From NCBI RefSeq assembly GCF_964656455.1, contig NC_135712.1:94278294-94342293 (forward strand): 64,000 nt of DNA, in the 5' to 3' direction. The notes beneath the pieces were generated by a model that was not told the origin of the DNA, did no database searches, and saw only the letters and a program-made list of their open reading frames with translations. The DNA comes from Halichoerus grypus. Lineage: Eukaryota; Chordata; Mammalia; Carnivora; Phocidae. The first letter of the stretch is position 1. Every line of letters begins with the position of its first letter. Shown piece after piece: positions 13,200 to 25,362 of this stretch. A program made the translations under genes and the position numbers.

Positions 13200-14890
13200 T
13201 TCCTTTTCTCCATGAGCAAATAGTCTTTACTGTCTGTCTCTATCACTTCAATTTCTGTTCAGTCTTCATCTTACTACAAGCTCTATTTTGCCCACAACAC
13301 TTGAAGAAGTAGTAGTGATCTCCAGTTGCCAAATCCAGCCCAATATAATGTCCTCAGGACAATTTTCTCCTTCTTGGACCCTATTCCTCCTCTGGCTTCT
13401 GGACCACCACTTACTTCTGTGTCCCCCTCTAATTCTGTCTCCTTATCTTCCCCTTCACAGACCTCAAATGTTGGTGCTTCCCAGAGTCCAGACCTCAACC
13501 TTCTTTCTTCCTGTAGTCTTTGGTATCCACCTGAGGAGACCATCTATTTATCCATTAAGGACTCCCAAATAGTGACCTTAGTTCCCAAACCTACAATTCC
13601 ACCCTCTTGCTGAACATCTGTACCTGAGTATCTTACCCCACTTCAAATGAAGTGAAATCCCTCCTTCCTCCCCTCATTTCCCATTGTAGTTAATAGTTTC
13701 ACCTTGCTTCTCAAGCTAGAACTTGAAAGCTTACCTTTACTTCTTGCATTCCTTTTCTCTTCACTCATGTCTAGTGATTTGCCAAATTGAATATTCTATA
13801 CCTCAAGATATTCCTTGATTCTGCCTGATTCTCTCAAATGGCACTGCTTTCCCCTTGATTCAGAGCTTCACCACCTATTGCCAAGACTGCATGTAAGAGT
13901 GCTCTCCTTGCCATCTGGGACCATTTTTTTTTTTTCTGAACATCAGTCCTGAGATAATCTTTTATTTGCTTAAGGCACTACTTTGTCTCCCTATTGTCCA
14001 TAGCAGTAGTTTTTAACTACGTTCTGCTGAATTGCTGGACCCCTTAAAGATGCCTTAAAGAGTAGCACTGGGGAGGGGCTCCTGAGTGGCTCAGTCGGTT
14101 AAGCAAAGGACTCTTGATTTCTGCTAGGGTCATGATCTCAGGGTCATGAGATCAGGCCTCACGTGGGGCTCTGAGCTCAGCATGGAATCTGTTTGAGATC
14201 CTCTCCCTCTGCCCCTCACCCTGCTTGTGCTCACTCTCTCTCTCTTTCTCTTTCTAAAATAAATACACATAACATAAATCTTAAAAGAAAAAAGAGTAGC
14301 ACTGGGGGAAGGGAAAGTCTAGTGAGTCTCTCTCCTATCTCTCCACCTCTATCTCTTTCTTTAATATTTGTGAGTTTGTGCAAGATTTTGCTTGGGAAAA
14401 CAGTGTTCTGAGGCTGAAAATTTTTGAAAATTAGGAAGTTGAACTCTGTAGTCTGATATACCATGGCCCTTGGTGATTTGATTCCAAACCTTCTCTTTAG
14501 CTCCATCTCTTCCCTCTCTTTGCCCCTCACCTTAATCATCATTCACTCAGGGTTCTTCTGAAAGCACTGTTGTCTGTCACCACTCCATGTCTTTGTTTTT
14601 GCTGATTTTCCCACTTGGAAGTCTGCCATGTTTGCTCTCCATTTTTGTCATCTTCTCTACCCGGCAAATTTCTGATGATTTACCTCAAATCTTGCTCTCA
14701 TAGCTGTCCCTGAGAGAGTAGTCTGCATGATCATAATCTATTCTATAATCCTTAAAACATCAGTCGCCTCCACCTCCAGATTGTTTTTGTTGTGACCTCC
14801 CGGAGGGCAGAGAATGAGTCTTACTTATGCATTGGTAGCCCAGCATTCATGATGCAGGAAGTGCTGCTCAGTTAATGTGAGCTCTGGCTG
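13200..14890 (+). repeat. L2 LINE fragment, plus strand, interrupted by a CAN-SINE
   Basis: Left of the SINE, 'aaggcactactttgtctccc tattgtccatagc' recalls the L2 segment 'ccctccagtggcttcccattgc'. Right of it, 'ccttggtgatttgattccaa' and the following 'cttctctttagctcc' continue the same segment. 14780-14880 gives 'ggagggcagagaatgagtct' and 'attggtagcccagcattcat', which recall the L2 terminus. The two ORFs at 13283-13613 are shadows in this repeat. Confidence 0.6.
14057..14307 (+). mobile_element. CAN-SINE (tRNA-derived carnivore SINE) with 17-bp target-site duplication
   Basis: The body (14074-14290) starts near aggggctcctgagtggctca with tRNA-like A and B box regions, then a CT-rich stretch and an A-rich tail. 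The 17-bp duplication AAAGAGTAGCACTGGGG is exact at 14057-14073 and 14291-14307. The body is diverged, so it is an older copy. It sits inside an L2 element. Confidence 0.95.
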
Positions 14891-15334
14891 CTTGCTCCTC
14901 CTTCTGCTGCTGTTGCTACAATGGCAAAGCCAAAGGACATTTTTGAGCAAAAGAGTGAAATATCAAGAATGGAATTTAGGTGTTTAAGATGATTGAGCTC
15001 AAAGTCAAGTGCAGAACAGAGGGAAAGGAAGAAAATCTGGGGTCAGGGAGAGAGGGGTCTAATAGAGATTCTCAGAACATCATGCTATGAGTTAGATTAA
15101 AATCTACCCCAGATTCATTGCTGAATTGGTGGGATGAGAGAATATATTTCAAAGGAGAATGGTGGGAGACTAAAAAGTATGTTCATTTTCTTTAGAAATC
15201 CTAACTGTAGCAATGAGAGTTTTTGTCCATTCCTTTGAGGTGTGTATTCACTGTGTGGAGAGCAGATAAGCTACTTGGTTCTACCAGTCCTCTCCATCTC
15301 CATCACATAGCTGGAGTGGTGGCAGCAGCAATGA

Positions 15335-15570
15335 CATGTCCTTGCACGTGCCAGACATTGTGCTCTCTGCATTACATGCATAACCTCACAAGAGGTAGTG
15401 AGATAAGTACTATTATTACCTTCACGTTAGAGATGAGAACGATGAGGCTCAGAGAGGTGAACTAGCTTGCACAGAGTCTTGTAGCTGGGAAGTTATGGAC
15501 TGTGGGTACGAACTCAAGTCTGTCTGAACCAGAGCCTGACCTCTATTCCGCTCACTGCTCAATCTTAACA
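15335..15570 (-). repeat. MIR element, minus strand
   Basis: Good reverse-MIR match: 'tgccagacattgtgctctct', 'ttagagatgagaacgatgag', 'gctcagagaggtgaactagc' and 'tacgaactcaagtctgtctg'. Confidence 0.8.
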
Positions 15571-16469
15571 AGCTCACTTTAGCCAAGGACTTTTGGATCT
15601 AATACGGAATACTCACAGGTACTCAGGTAACATCTCCTTCATTAATGCAAACCAGAGAGCTCAGAGTTCCAGAGAAACAAATTCCCTAGATGTCTAAAGC
15701 TCACCTCCTTGAGTCCAGTAGCTTCTATAAAGTTGCCATAAAGGATGGAAAACTTTCCTGAAGTCATGATTCCAGGAAACCAGATAGCCAATCTTACTAG
15801 ATTCTTGTCCTACATCAAAGTAAATTGGCACTGAATGACTCTCTCTTCAGAAAAATGTATAAGCTCTGGCATGTGGGCTTAACCTCTGGGCCATCCAAAT
15901 TAAAGGCAATTTTCCTACACGTGTGAGTTCTCACCCAGGTCTCATGTAACTGTAGTTGTTCGATATTTTCTAGCAGATGTTGACTCACAACTTGCTTCAC
16001 GGCCTTAAACCAGTTGTATGGCAAACAGTTTTCAAAGTGTGGTGGACCACATGCATCAAAAATTGGGATACTGCAAATTTCTGGACTTAGCCTCAGGTCT
16101 CCTGGTTTCGAAGCTTTGGGGCAAAGCCTGAGAACCTGCTTATTTCTCTGAAATGAAGCTCAGTGAAGAGGAGTACGGCGATGGTCCTTGGGATAAAGGG
16201 GAACTGAAAGTGCTGAGTGTGGTTGTTAAAGCAGGCAGGCATTTAGTAATAGCTGGTAGCCTGGGCAGCCCTAGTGTATATTGTGCCCTGCCAACTGCCT
16301 TTCAGTGAGGGACCTTCTATGGTAATTAATCACAAACATGTCAGCTCTGTAAATGTTTTGACTCCATTCTAGCACCTCTTGCACCTGCCCAAGTGATCCC
16401 TCTTCCTACTGTTCTTCATTTTGTTGTTTAGCTTTGATTTGCATTTCTTATCTCCAAATATGTGTAAGT

Positions 16470-16730
16470 AAGTTTCTCAGGGCCTCCTCTGAGCAGGAGC
16501 TCTACATGGGTCTCCTGCAAAGGAGACATTCTTAGTCCCATTGCATATAAGCAAGCCCAGACTCCAGGGCTCATCAAATGTCTCCATCAAAGGAGACATT
16601 ATTAGTGCCATTGCATATGAGCAAGCCCAGACTCCAATTTATGCGGCCAAGGTCATGGAAGCAGGGAGCTGGAACTGAAGTTTGAACCCAGGTCACCTGA
16701 TTCCATAATCGTGCCTTTCTTCAATATGCC
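16470..16730 (-). repeat. MIR-like element, minus strand, with an internal tandem duplication
   Basis: The right half ('gcggccaaggtcatggaagc', 'tttgaacccaggtcacctga') is typical reverse MIR. The left half contains a duplicated block described separately. Confidence 0.6.
16511..16636 (+). repeat. Tandem duplication, 70-bp period, 56-bp shared unit
   Basis: Bases 16511-16566 and 16581-16636 align with five mismatches (for example AAGGAGACATT and GCAAGCCCAGACTCCA in both), separated by 14 bp. Confidence 0.9.
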
Positions 16731-17109
16731 AGCTCGCTTCATACCATTTGGCTTCTTTCTTGGTAAGTGCAGATACAGCTACAGGTTAAGGATCCTATCC
16801 AGGACGTGTGCTTAACACCGTCACCAGAACTGTTTCTGTGGCACATATGTCTGTGGGACATCTGGAATCCTCATCTTAAGTTATAGCCCAGGGAAGAATT
16901 AGGTAAATTGTATCACTTCAACTTTGAGGCATAATTAAAGTCTGGAATTATTTTTAGTAGAAGTTTTGTTTGTTGGTTGATTTGTTTTTACCAATTTCAC
17001 TAACCTAATTATAAGTCAGTGTGTGGAGTCTCTTTTTCCCGGGCACCACCGCTGATTTTTTAGTCAGCAATGACCAGTAGGACTCTCTGCAAAGATAGAT
17101 GTTTTAAAT

Positions 17110-17265
17110 TTGTGTTGTTCAGTACAGTTGGCACTGGCCACATGTGGCTATTGAACTGTATGGCCAGCATGACTGAAGAACTGAATTTTCCATCTTAATT
17201 AATTTATGTTTAAATGTACATAGCCACATGTGGCTAGTGGCCACCATATTGGATAGCATAGGCTT
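17110..17265. mobile_element. Non-autonomous DNA-transposon fossil with terminal inverted repeats (MER-like)
   Basis: Both ends carry GCCACATGTGGCTA-type sequence (near 17136-17151 and 17222-17236). The right end is followed by gtggccaccatattggatag, which recalls a common mammalian MER/hAT family whose exact name I cannot assign. The interior is AT-rich. Confidence 0.55.
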
Positions 17266-17284
17266 AGATGGGTCTACAGGAAGA

Positions 17285-17535
17285 CAGCAAAGTTGAGTGG
17301 TGAAGGATTCAAATCTGGAAAGCCAAACTGACTGGCTTACTAGCCTGTATGACTTTGTGCAAGTTACTTGACACATCTTTTTTTCATTACTTTAAATGTA
17401 AAATGGCAGTAGTAATAGTATGTGCCTCACAGTTTAGTTGTAAGGATTACATGAGCAGTTTTATGTAAAAATTCTTAGCACAAGCCTAGCACAGAGTAAG
17501 GGCTCATCAATGTTAGTAGCTATTATTTTGACTAT
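17285..17535 (+). repeat. MIR element, plus strand
   Basis: Order matches MIR: 'tgtatgactttgtgcaagtt', 'ttaaatgtaaaatggcagta', 'gtgcctcacagtttagttgt', then 'agcctagcacagagtaaggg' and 'atgttagtagctattatt'. Confidence 0.85.
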
Positions 17536-20059
17536 TACTATTTTGTAGCTCACCTTCCTAAAGAATTTGAAGTTTTTGCCCTTTTTGTGACTTGAAATCC
17601 ACTTAAAAGTGTTGATAACATGGTAGCTGCTTAGTAGATATGCATTGAATTAAGTTCTTGAAATCCCTGATTTAGGACTTTAGATACATAGACTGAGGTG
17701 CATATGTAGAGAGAATGCTGGGGAGAGTCTCAGAGAAGGCCTCCTTCAGATATACAATAGGAAAGTAAAAGTCTGTTTGTCAAGACAAATAAGATGGAAA
17801 GGAAGTGAAGAGGCTCTAATACTTAGAGAAAAACTAAAAAAAAAAGTTCTCATCTCTTGTCCCATGTGACTCAAATGCCCATGATCTTAAGAAGTCCAAG
17901 TTTGAAATGTGTGAGGGCGTGATCAAGGGAAGGGCATTTTAATAGGACACATGATAAGTAGTAGAAAATGGGTTCTGATCAGGCATATCATAAACCGATC
18001 TTGATGATTTTTATTAGCCAGTCCGTATTGAAATAACCACACACACCTACCCACACATACCTACAGATGCGCACATTTCATGTGTATGTGCATGTCTGTT
18101 TGTGTGTATGTGTACATAGATTAAGACTGACATTAAAATTAGATAGTAAAACCTTTTCATTTAGTGCCAACAAAGTCGAGCCACAATAAATTGAAAATGT
18201 GAACTGCTTTGGCATGACTTAGCTTTATAAAGCCCTGTAAATGGCTATACAAATATTTTTCTAAATGGAAATATTAGACCTGAGGTTTAAAGTACTGTAG
18301 ATAGGAAAGAGAGGTAAATAATTGCCTTTTTACTTTGTGACCATATTATAAATGCCAGACAATGGAAAAACTAGTAAAATTAAAAAGGAATTCCTAAAGT
18401 GAAACAACACACTGGTTCACAAATTGTCTTTCTTCATCATTGGCATTGCGGATTTATGTTGACTACATTGCCAACAACTTAGTTGCGCAGGGCACAACTC
18501 AGGCTGCTTAGCTGGGCTGCAGGTCTACGACAGAGATGGCGTGGGAGGTGGGACTCAAGAGCTACCATGCTATCAGTGGAGGCTTATGGCTGCTTGGTTG
18601 ACAGCTTAAAAAGAGAGACCAACTGCGTGACTAAAGGAAATATAATACGATCTTTTAATGAGTTGAATGTGGAGAAGTGTTTGAGGAAAAGGAACCGAGG
18701 TCCTTCTGAAGGGATTTGGTGGTCACAGTCTATACCTTCATTAGCTGGTAAAAGGTGCCAAGTGTAGATATTTGTCAGTTAACTCTGAAGTAGTTCACTT
18801 CTTTTAAAAACTTCCAGTGGCAGGCTACCAAGATGGCCCTATTGTTACCTCCTTGCTTAATTGTTGACTTTGTGTTGATTTTATTATTCAGGTAGGCCCC
18901 ACCTATTGTTTCAGAGGTCAAGGAGCTTTTTCATTGCATTTAGTCTCAACTGTAGCCCCTGGTCAACCGCACTCTTTCTTCTTAGGCAAACATTCTGCGG
19001 CAGCTGGGTTGGAAACTATCATTCCACACATCACAGCAAATCTCAGACAAGTTGAGTTTAATTATTCCCTGTTGACTAGCTCTGCCATTACTAAAATCTC
19101 TTTTAACACGCTGACATTGAGAGTGGAAGTGTAGGGTTTCCGAGCTCTCAGCACAATAGCTTTTGCATTAATATCTCACAGTTTATTTCATGGAGCAAAG
19201 ACCTGCTTGTGGTGTCTAAAATTTGTTTAAACATAAATTGCAATGAAAGGCATGGTGACAAAATAGAGCTGTATATAGGGAAAAGAAAGCCTGTGAATAG
19301 GCTTAGGTATTTTTTTAAAAGTGCATTTCTCTTATAAAAAACCTTTTTTTTCTTCCTTTCAAGTGCATGTCAAAGAGATTTTAATCACCCTTTTGTTTTT
19401 GTTAATTTTTATGTTTTAGTACTCTGCTGAATAAATAGTATGGGTATAATGTATCCCAAACTAAACTTTTCATGATGTTTAACAAACTGTAATTTCATGA
19501 TTAATAGTGCCTAATCTGAATGTCCCACGAAACTTTGTGCGGTAAGAGGTGTTCAGTGTTACTAAGGGTTAGCAACCTCACAAAAGGGACAGTTCAGTGA
19601 TTGTTTCCAAGGAGATTTAAAGTCTTACGAGTTATGAGAAAAACAATAAAGCTTTGGCATTGGATATCTAGTATAACATGTCCTAGGATTTAGCACAACC
19701 TAGAAATTAAGTAATTCAGAGGGAAAGAACTCAATATGGTTTAAAAATTCATTTTGAGGTATCAGACATGGGAGAATCTAGCATGTGGGCATTATTGCTT
19801 TAAAGGTACATGTGGTTAGTGAACGTCATCTCAGCTGGCGAACACCCATTGGTTCCACTAAATACATGGCCAGAACCTTCTGTTTCTTTGCTGGCCATAC
19901 ACTGTTTTCCCCACTTAAGCTCCAGGCTTCCAAATTATGCCGGTGGAAACATAGTAGGAGTGACCCTGAGGGCCAAGGTCCTTCTTGATGGGGATACCTT
20001 GACTTTGCTCTATTTGGGGGTTAAGGCACATCACCAATTGCACAAGTAATATTTAAGAA
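17536..20059. other. Intronic sequence without recognised gene
   Basis: A short imperfect CA/TG region lies at 18037-18115. The open frame at 18483-18767 starts at TTG and has no recognisable domain. The rest appears unique. Confidence 0.6.
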
Positions 20060-20250
20060 ACCCAAATCTGATTATGTCTCTCCTGTTCAAAAACCCTCCA
20101 ATGGTTTCCCATTGCATTCATGATCAAGTTCAAAATTTGTATCATCACTTATGAGGCCCTCCATCATCTGCTCCTGCAAAATCCTCAACCTACCACTCCT
20201 TTCCATTCTTCAGCCATCTCTCAGTTTCTTAAACTTGCCCCCAGCCTCTC
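20060..20250 (+). repeat. L2 LINE fragment, plus strand
   Basis: Close to L2: 'aatctgattatgtctctcct', 'ccctccaatggtttcccatt', 'tatgaggccctccatcatct' and 'ctcctttccattcttcagcc'. Confidence 0.85.
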
Positions 20251-20254
20251 AAAC

Positions 20255-20440
20255 ATTGTAAACATTCACTCATTTATTTATCCATTCATTATTTATTGAA
20301 TACTGACTGTGCCAGGCACTGTGTTGATTGCTAAGAGATTTGTCAGAGGGTAAAATAGATATGGTGTGTACCCCCCTGATGTTTATCAACTAGTCAGGAA
20401 GCCAGAAATGGAACAAATAACTATAAAAGCTGTTCTCTGA
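20255..20440 (-). repeat. L2 LINE 3'-end fragment, minus strand
   Basis: Reverse L2 end: 'cattatttattgaatactga', 'ctgtgccaggcactgtgttg' and following sequence. It abuts an L2 fragment of opposite orientation. Confidence 0.8.
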
Positions 20441-20924
20441 GACCGTTTTTCTGTTGCACGTGGCTATCTCATTCTTACATTTCATGTCCCATATTAAATA
20501 TCTGTCCCGAAGGAAACTTCCCTGATCCTTCCTCTAGGTTGTAGCCTCTTAATACGTGCTAAAGAAATAAAACAGAACCAAATTAGTAAAAATTAGACTT
20601 AAAGACTTTATAAAGGCCCAACTTGGCTCTGTGGCTTCAGGATTCTTCATGAGTCTTCATCAGTCATCTTTACTCACTTGATGGTGTTTAGCTCCTATGG
20701 TTTAAGGCCATGCCCGCCTATTTGGCGGGGGGAGCTGACAAACGAGATAGAGAAGAATCTCTAAAAGAGTTAGAAGGGATCATTTGTTGAGTATGTATCC
20801 ATCACAAATATTTTACTCCTATTTAAATACTTGATCTTTATACAAACATTTTGAAATGAGTAGAGAAAAACAGGAGAATATAGAACTACAGTCCAGAACT
20901 CTAGAGACAGACCACTCAAATCAG

Positions 20925-21075
20925 CCACTGGGACACCCCTATTTCCTCAACTGTTAACTGAAAATAATAATATCTATTTCTTGGGATCGTTGGGAGAATT
21001 ACATGAGATAATATACACAAAGCCGTCAGAAGATGTCTGGCACATTGTAAGTGCTGGCTTGTATTGTTATTCCCA
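20925..21075 (+). repeat. MIR fragment, plus strand
   Basis: 'tatttcctcaactgttaact', 'tcgttgggagaattacatga' and 'gtctggcacattgtaagtgc' follow the MIR 3' half. Confidence 0.7.
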
Positions 21076-21215
21076 TGTATAGATGAGGGAAAAGGCTTGC
21101 AAGGTTTAGGTAACTTTTGAAGATCATCGAGCTAGCAATTTAGAAAGCAACAGAGTCACGATTGAGACAGACGTCTGTCCAATTTCAGACTCTAGTATCT
21201 GCTTTCTACACCAGA
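21065..21215 (-). repeat. MIR fragment, minus strand
   Basis: 'cccatgtatagatgagggaa', 'tttaggtaacttttgaagat' and 'gacagacgtctgtccaattt' follow reverse MIR. It lies head to head with the preceding MIR. Confidence 0.65.
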
Positions 21216-22149
21216 GCAGGTAAATATCCACTTACTGAGTGAAGGTGATAGAAAAGCCAATCAATAGTTACCAGAAGAGAAAGAATCTGCTTTTAAAAGC
21301 CTGAGTTTTAAAAATTTGTCTTCCAGCCTGGTTTCTGTGAATAGAGTTGTGCTTGATTCCTTAAGTAATGGACAGCGGTGGTCATTTGAGTAATGTGCCA
21401 GATGGTTGCATAAATCCCTGGGAAGCAGCATATTCTTCTGCTTAATTTTAAAATACAATGTGTCAGGTTGAGAAGGGAAGATAAGAAAGGAATGACCCTG
21501 TCTTGTGCTGATAAATTGCTTTCTCCAAATGTACCTTTAGTTGGACACCATTCTATAGAATCTCTTTTCTTAGAAGGTACAAGGAGCCATGGTTTAGGAA
21601 AAAACAATCCCTGCATTAACCTGATGGTAAAATATGTTTCTTAAAAGGTGTCCATAATTGAAGCATTGTTGATGTAACTGATACTTTAGGTATAAAATTA
21701 TCGAGTTTAGATTTTTCTTTATACAAAGATATCTTTACTCAAGGTTTCTTCTTGCATTGTGTTTTTTACAATATTGCTTTTTCTACCTGTCCTTTGCAGT
21801 AGTCCAGAGTATTAAAAAGGAAACCTTTATAATTTTGATGCCGTGCTTCCATTCCTGTCCCTTTGACTAGTAACGTATAATAATGTTGGAAGGGAACACT
21901 TACTGGAAGGACCGTTTGCAATTTGTTCAAAATTTACTTCCACTTTAATGAAATATCTAATATGAGCCAGGGAAAAAGATGTGTAAGACATTTTTTTCCA
22001 GTCTTGGAAATCTTTGAGTTTAGTGGTAAATATATATCAGTAGATATTTTTAAGAAAACGTACATAGACTTTTGCCTACGGGGCTGTGGAAGCATAGCAA
22101 AATGCCCACCACTGGGAGTTTGGGGATTTGCTGCACATTCCTATAGATG

Positions 22150-23040
22150 AAGTCTTTAAAATGTTAAGTATGAGTTAGCCAGGTAAATAATGGGTAGAAA
22201 GTGTGTGCTGAGAAAGAAGGACCTGCCAAAGCAAAGGCTCAGAACCTGAACCATGAGGGTGAACGTGTGCACTTACAATCTGGTTTATACTTATAGACTG
22301 CAAAGAATGATGGAGGGAGTAAGAAGACATCGGTTTGACAAGGTTAGTGGAGGCTGCATGGAGTATTCTGCATGTCATATTAAGTTCCTTGGCCTCTAGG
22401 CTGTCAGTAATGGACATTCACTGAAAGACTTCATGGAGCAAATTAACATGGTTTGATATGTATGCAAGCTAATTCATTGGTTGCTTTAGAATGGATCTAA
22501 TGTGGACAAGTCTGGATGCAAGAAGTTGAGTTTGATAGTTAAAGATGGAGAAGACAAGCAGTAGTAAGAAGCAACTGATACCGGAAATATTTAGGAAACG
22601 CAATTCATGAGGCTTGGGGATTGGTTGGGTTTGAGACACAAGGGAGGTATAGAGTCTAAGATAGTGCAAGCCAGAGACTGAGAATGAACACAACGTGTTT
22701 TTAGAGTTGGCCACACTGAATTTAAGATACCTCTGGGACAACTGGGTATACCAGTCTGGAGTTCAGAGGGGATAGACATTATTGTCAGGGACTTACCAGC
22801 ATAGGGAGGAAGGGACGATTAAAGCTTTGAGAATGGTTGGAAGAAAACCTAGTGGGCATGTTAAAAGGAAAACAAGCTGAAGACAAAACCATGGGAGAAA
22901 CCCAGCATTTACTCAGCAAGGGGAGAAAATGACCCCAGTGGAGGATCCAGAAAAAGAATCCAGAGGAGCAGAAGGTGAGCCAGGGAAGAGTGAGTCACGA
23001 ATGCCAAAGAAGTAGACCATTTCAAGGAGGAAGTGGTTAT
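22150..23040 (-). repeat. L2 LINE fragment, minus strand
   Basis: Long diverged match to reverse L2: 'aggacctgccaaagcaaagg', 'ttcatggagcaaattaacat', 'agtctggagttcagagggga' and 'tcacgaatgccaaagaagta' with 'ccatttcaaggaggaagtgg'. ORFs in both strands here are shadows. Confidence 0.65.
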
Positions 23041-23254
23041 TAGTATGTTGTAATTTTCACCTATATTTTATGTTTATTGCTATGCTTATTTTTTTTACCG
23101 TGTTAGCTAATGATAGAAATAGGTATGCTATGAACAGGGCCAAAATGAAAAAAAAAAAAGTCCTCTCCTTTCAGTAAACTATGGGGAGACAACATTGACA
23201 TGTAAATAAAATAATTATAATAACAATCCTTTAATTGACAATTACATAGTACTT

Positions 23255-23440
23255 AGAGTTTATTAGGTGCCCTGATATACAATATCACTTTACTTCCACA
23301 TGAATCCAATAATATAAGCACTGAGACCTTAGATTTCTCCCCTTCTTCCCACTGAGGAAGCCAATGCACAGTGAGGCTGAGGGACTTGTCAAGGCTAGCT
23401 GCTGGTGAGCTGTAGAGCTTGGACAATACAACGGTATGTC
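23255..23440 (-). repeat. MIR-like element, minus strand
   Basis: 'gtgccctgatatacaatatc', 'cccactgaggaagccaatgc' and 'agtgaggctgagggacttgt' recall reverse MIR. Confidence 0.6.
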
Positions 23441-24047
23441 CTCGGCCTCCTAACTCATTGGGCCTTCATAATGCCAAGTTAGGAATCCAAACATGACAAA
23501 GCATAGCATAGTCCTTTAGCTTATAGACACAAAAGCTTCATATCCATTCTTCAGGTTTATTACTTTGCTCCTAGTCATTAGCAATCAAAATCTTCAAATT
23601 CATAAAATGGCAATCATTAAAATGTCAATTATAATTTTTATGTAATCTCTTTTCTGTTCCATTTTTCATCCACAGAAAGAAATTTTCAATTACAATTTTT
23701 TTCTTCTGAGATTAAGTTTATTTGGGGGATAGTTGCTAGAAGCTTTGGCCTTTAATTATATCTACAAGGGTTATCTACGGAAGCAAATAAAGTAAAAACA
23801 TACAATCCAAAGGAAAGAAAGAAGGAAAAGAAATCGACATTTGTCTGGATTTCGTAGGATATTGGGGAACATTATCTTGATACAATAGATAATAATCTGT
23901 ACAAGACAACTCAAAAAACTAGATCCATATCTTGGGAGGTGGCATGATTATATTACTTGATAGAATGTGTCTGCCATCCCAGTTCTTAAACATGAATAAC
24001 ATGTCTGTGTCAGGTCAAACCAAAGGCAGAAAGACAGACTTTAAAAA

Positions 24048-24074
24048 CATATATATATATGTATATATATATAT
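24048..24074 (+). repeat. (AT)n microsatellite
   Basis: Two AT runs separated by one G. Confidence 0.9.
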
Positions 24075-24739
24075 TTCATATATTCCTCTTAGTAAAAATC
24101 TGTAGCATCTACAACAAAAAGAGAGTTCTCGCTTCTCATTCCTCCCTCTTTTCTTTGTCAGTGTTGCCTGTTAGATTTCATGTGGGATTTCACATGAGTT
24201 TCCTCTGTTTTTTACTCCACTTTGGACGGAGCCCACTGAATGTTGGTTTAGTTTCCTATTGCTCATTCTGAAGTGACCTGGTGTTCCTTTTGTATTAATG
24301 TTTGCTCTCTGGGGAACTTTCTATTTTGCTGGAGTCAGTTCTCTGGCTTCCCTTTAGAAAACTAGGGCCAGTAGTTCCCTGCCCCACTTCTTCATCTACA
24401 TCTTAATAGTTTTCTCTAGTACTTCGTCCAGGCAAGTTTCCCTGTTTCTCTGAACGGACTTTTCCATTTGACCATAGCTGAGGAGTAACTTTTTATCCCT
24501 TTTATTATACATTTTCATCATTTCCTTCCTCTGCCTCAGAGTCACATGGACTAAGTGCTTGACAAACGACTATCAAATTATTTATTCCAATAATCATTTA
24601 TTTTATTTAAAATTATTTTCACTTTCTTCTGGATCAATTTCTAAATACATTTTAATATCATTTTTACCCTTCTCCTTTTAACGGACTACAATGGCCATGA
24701 TATGAAATGTTAAAGAGCTTAATAAGTGTGTTATAAAAA

Positions 24740-24880
24740 CAATATTTCAAATTTCATTTTATCAAACATATACTGGGTACCTACTATGTACGAATCACTG
24801 GACTAGGCATTAGAAGAGATATAAAAATGACAAGGACCCTGTCTCCAAGAAGAACAGAGTCTAATAGGGAATTCAGGATG
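24740..24880 (-). repeat. L2 LINE 3'-end fragment, minus strand
   Basis: 'actgggtacctactatgtac', 'gaatcactggactaggcatt' and 'gaccctgtctccaagaagaa' match reverse L2. Confidence 0.75.
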
Positions 24881-25121
24881 AAGGAAAACTGAACAATCTA
24901 CCTTAATTATTATTGGTTATTAATAGATTTCTTCATGAGAACTAAAGCAATTTAATTAATTCTTATAACCTCAGCAAATGTTTCTAATAGAAAAATACAG
25001 TAGCATTTTACTTAGAACATCTTCTTTCTCCAAACCTTCTCTATTACTTCTTCTTTGCTAAAAAAACCAAAAATATAATAATAATAACAAAGTATTTTCT
25101 GGTAGGAAATTGGCATGTTTA

Positions 25122-25362
25122 AAATTAAATTATGGGGGTGCCTGGGTGGCTCAGTTGTTAAGCATCTGCCTTCCGCTCAGGTCATGATCCCAGGACCCTG
25201 GGATCGAAGCCCGCATCGAGGCCCGCATCGGGCTCCCTGCTCAGCGGGAAGCCTGCTTCTCCCTCTCCCACACCCCCGGCTTGTGTTCCCTCTCTCACTG
25301 TGTCTCTCTCTGTCAAATAAATAAATAAAATCTTAAAAAAAATTAAATTAAATTAAATTATG
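25122..25362 (+). mobile_element. CAN-SINE, young arctoid-type copy with 13-bp target-site duplication
   Basis: The body (25135-25349) reads gggtgcctgggtggctcagt and so on to the TC-rich region and an AAATAAATAAATAAAATCTT-type tail. The duplication AAATTAAATTATG is at 25122-25134 and 25350-25362. A 12-bp tandem duplication in the body (ATCGAAGCCCGC / ATCGAGGCCCGC at 25203-25226) departs from the usual consensus. Confidence 0.96.

Noticed and set aside
13283..13613. Three overlapping ORFs near 13.3-13.6 kb
   Set aside because: They lie in an L2-like region, overlap on both strands and show no conserved protein.
18483..18767. 94-codon plus-strand ORF
   Set aside because: Starts at TTG, not a normal vertebrate initiator; its first ATG gives a shorter unrecognised peptide.
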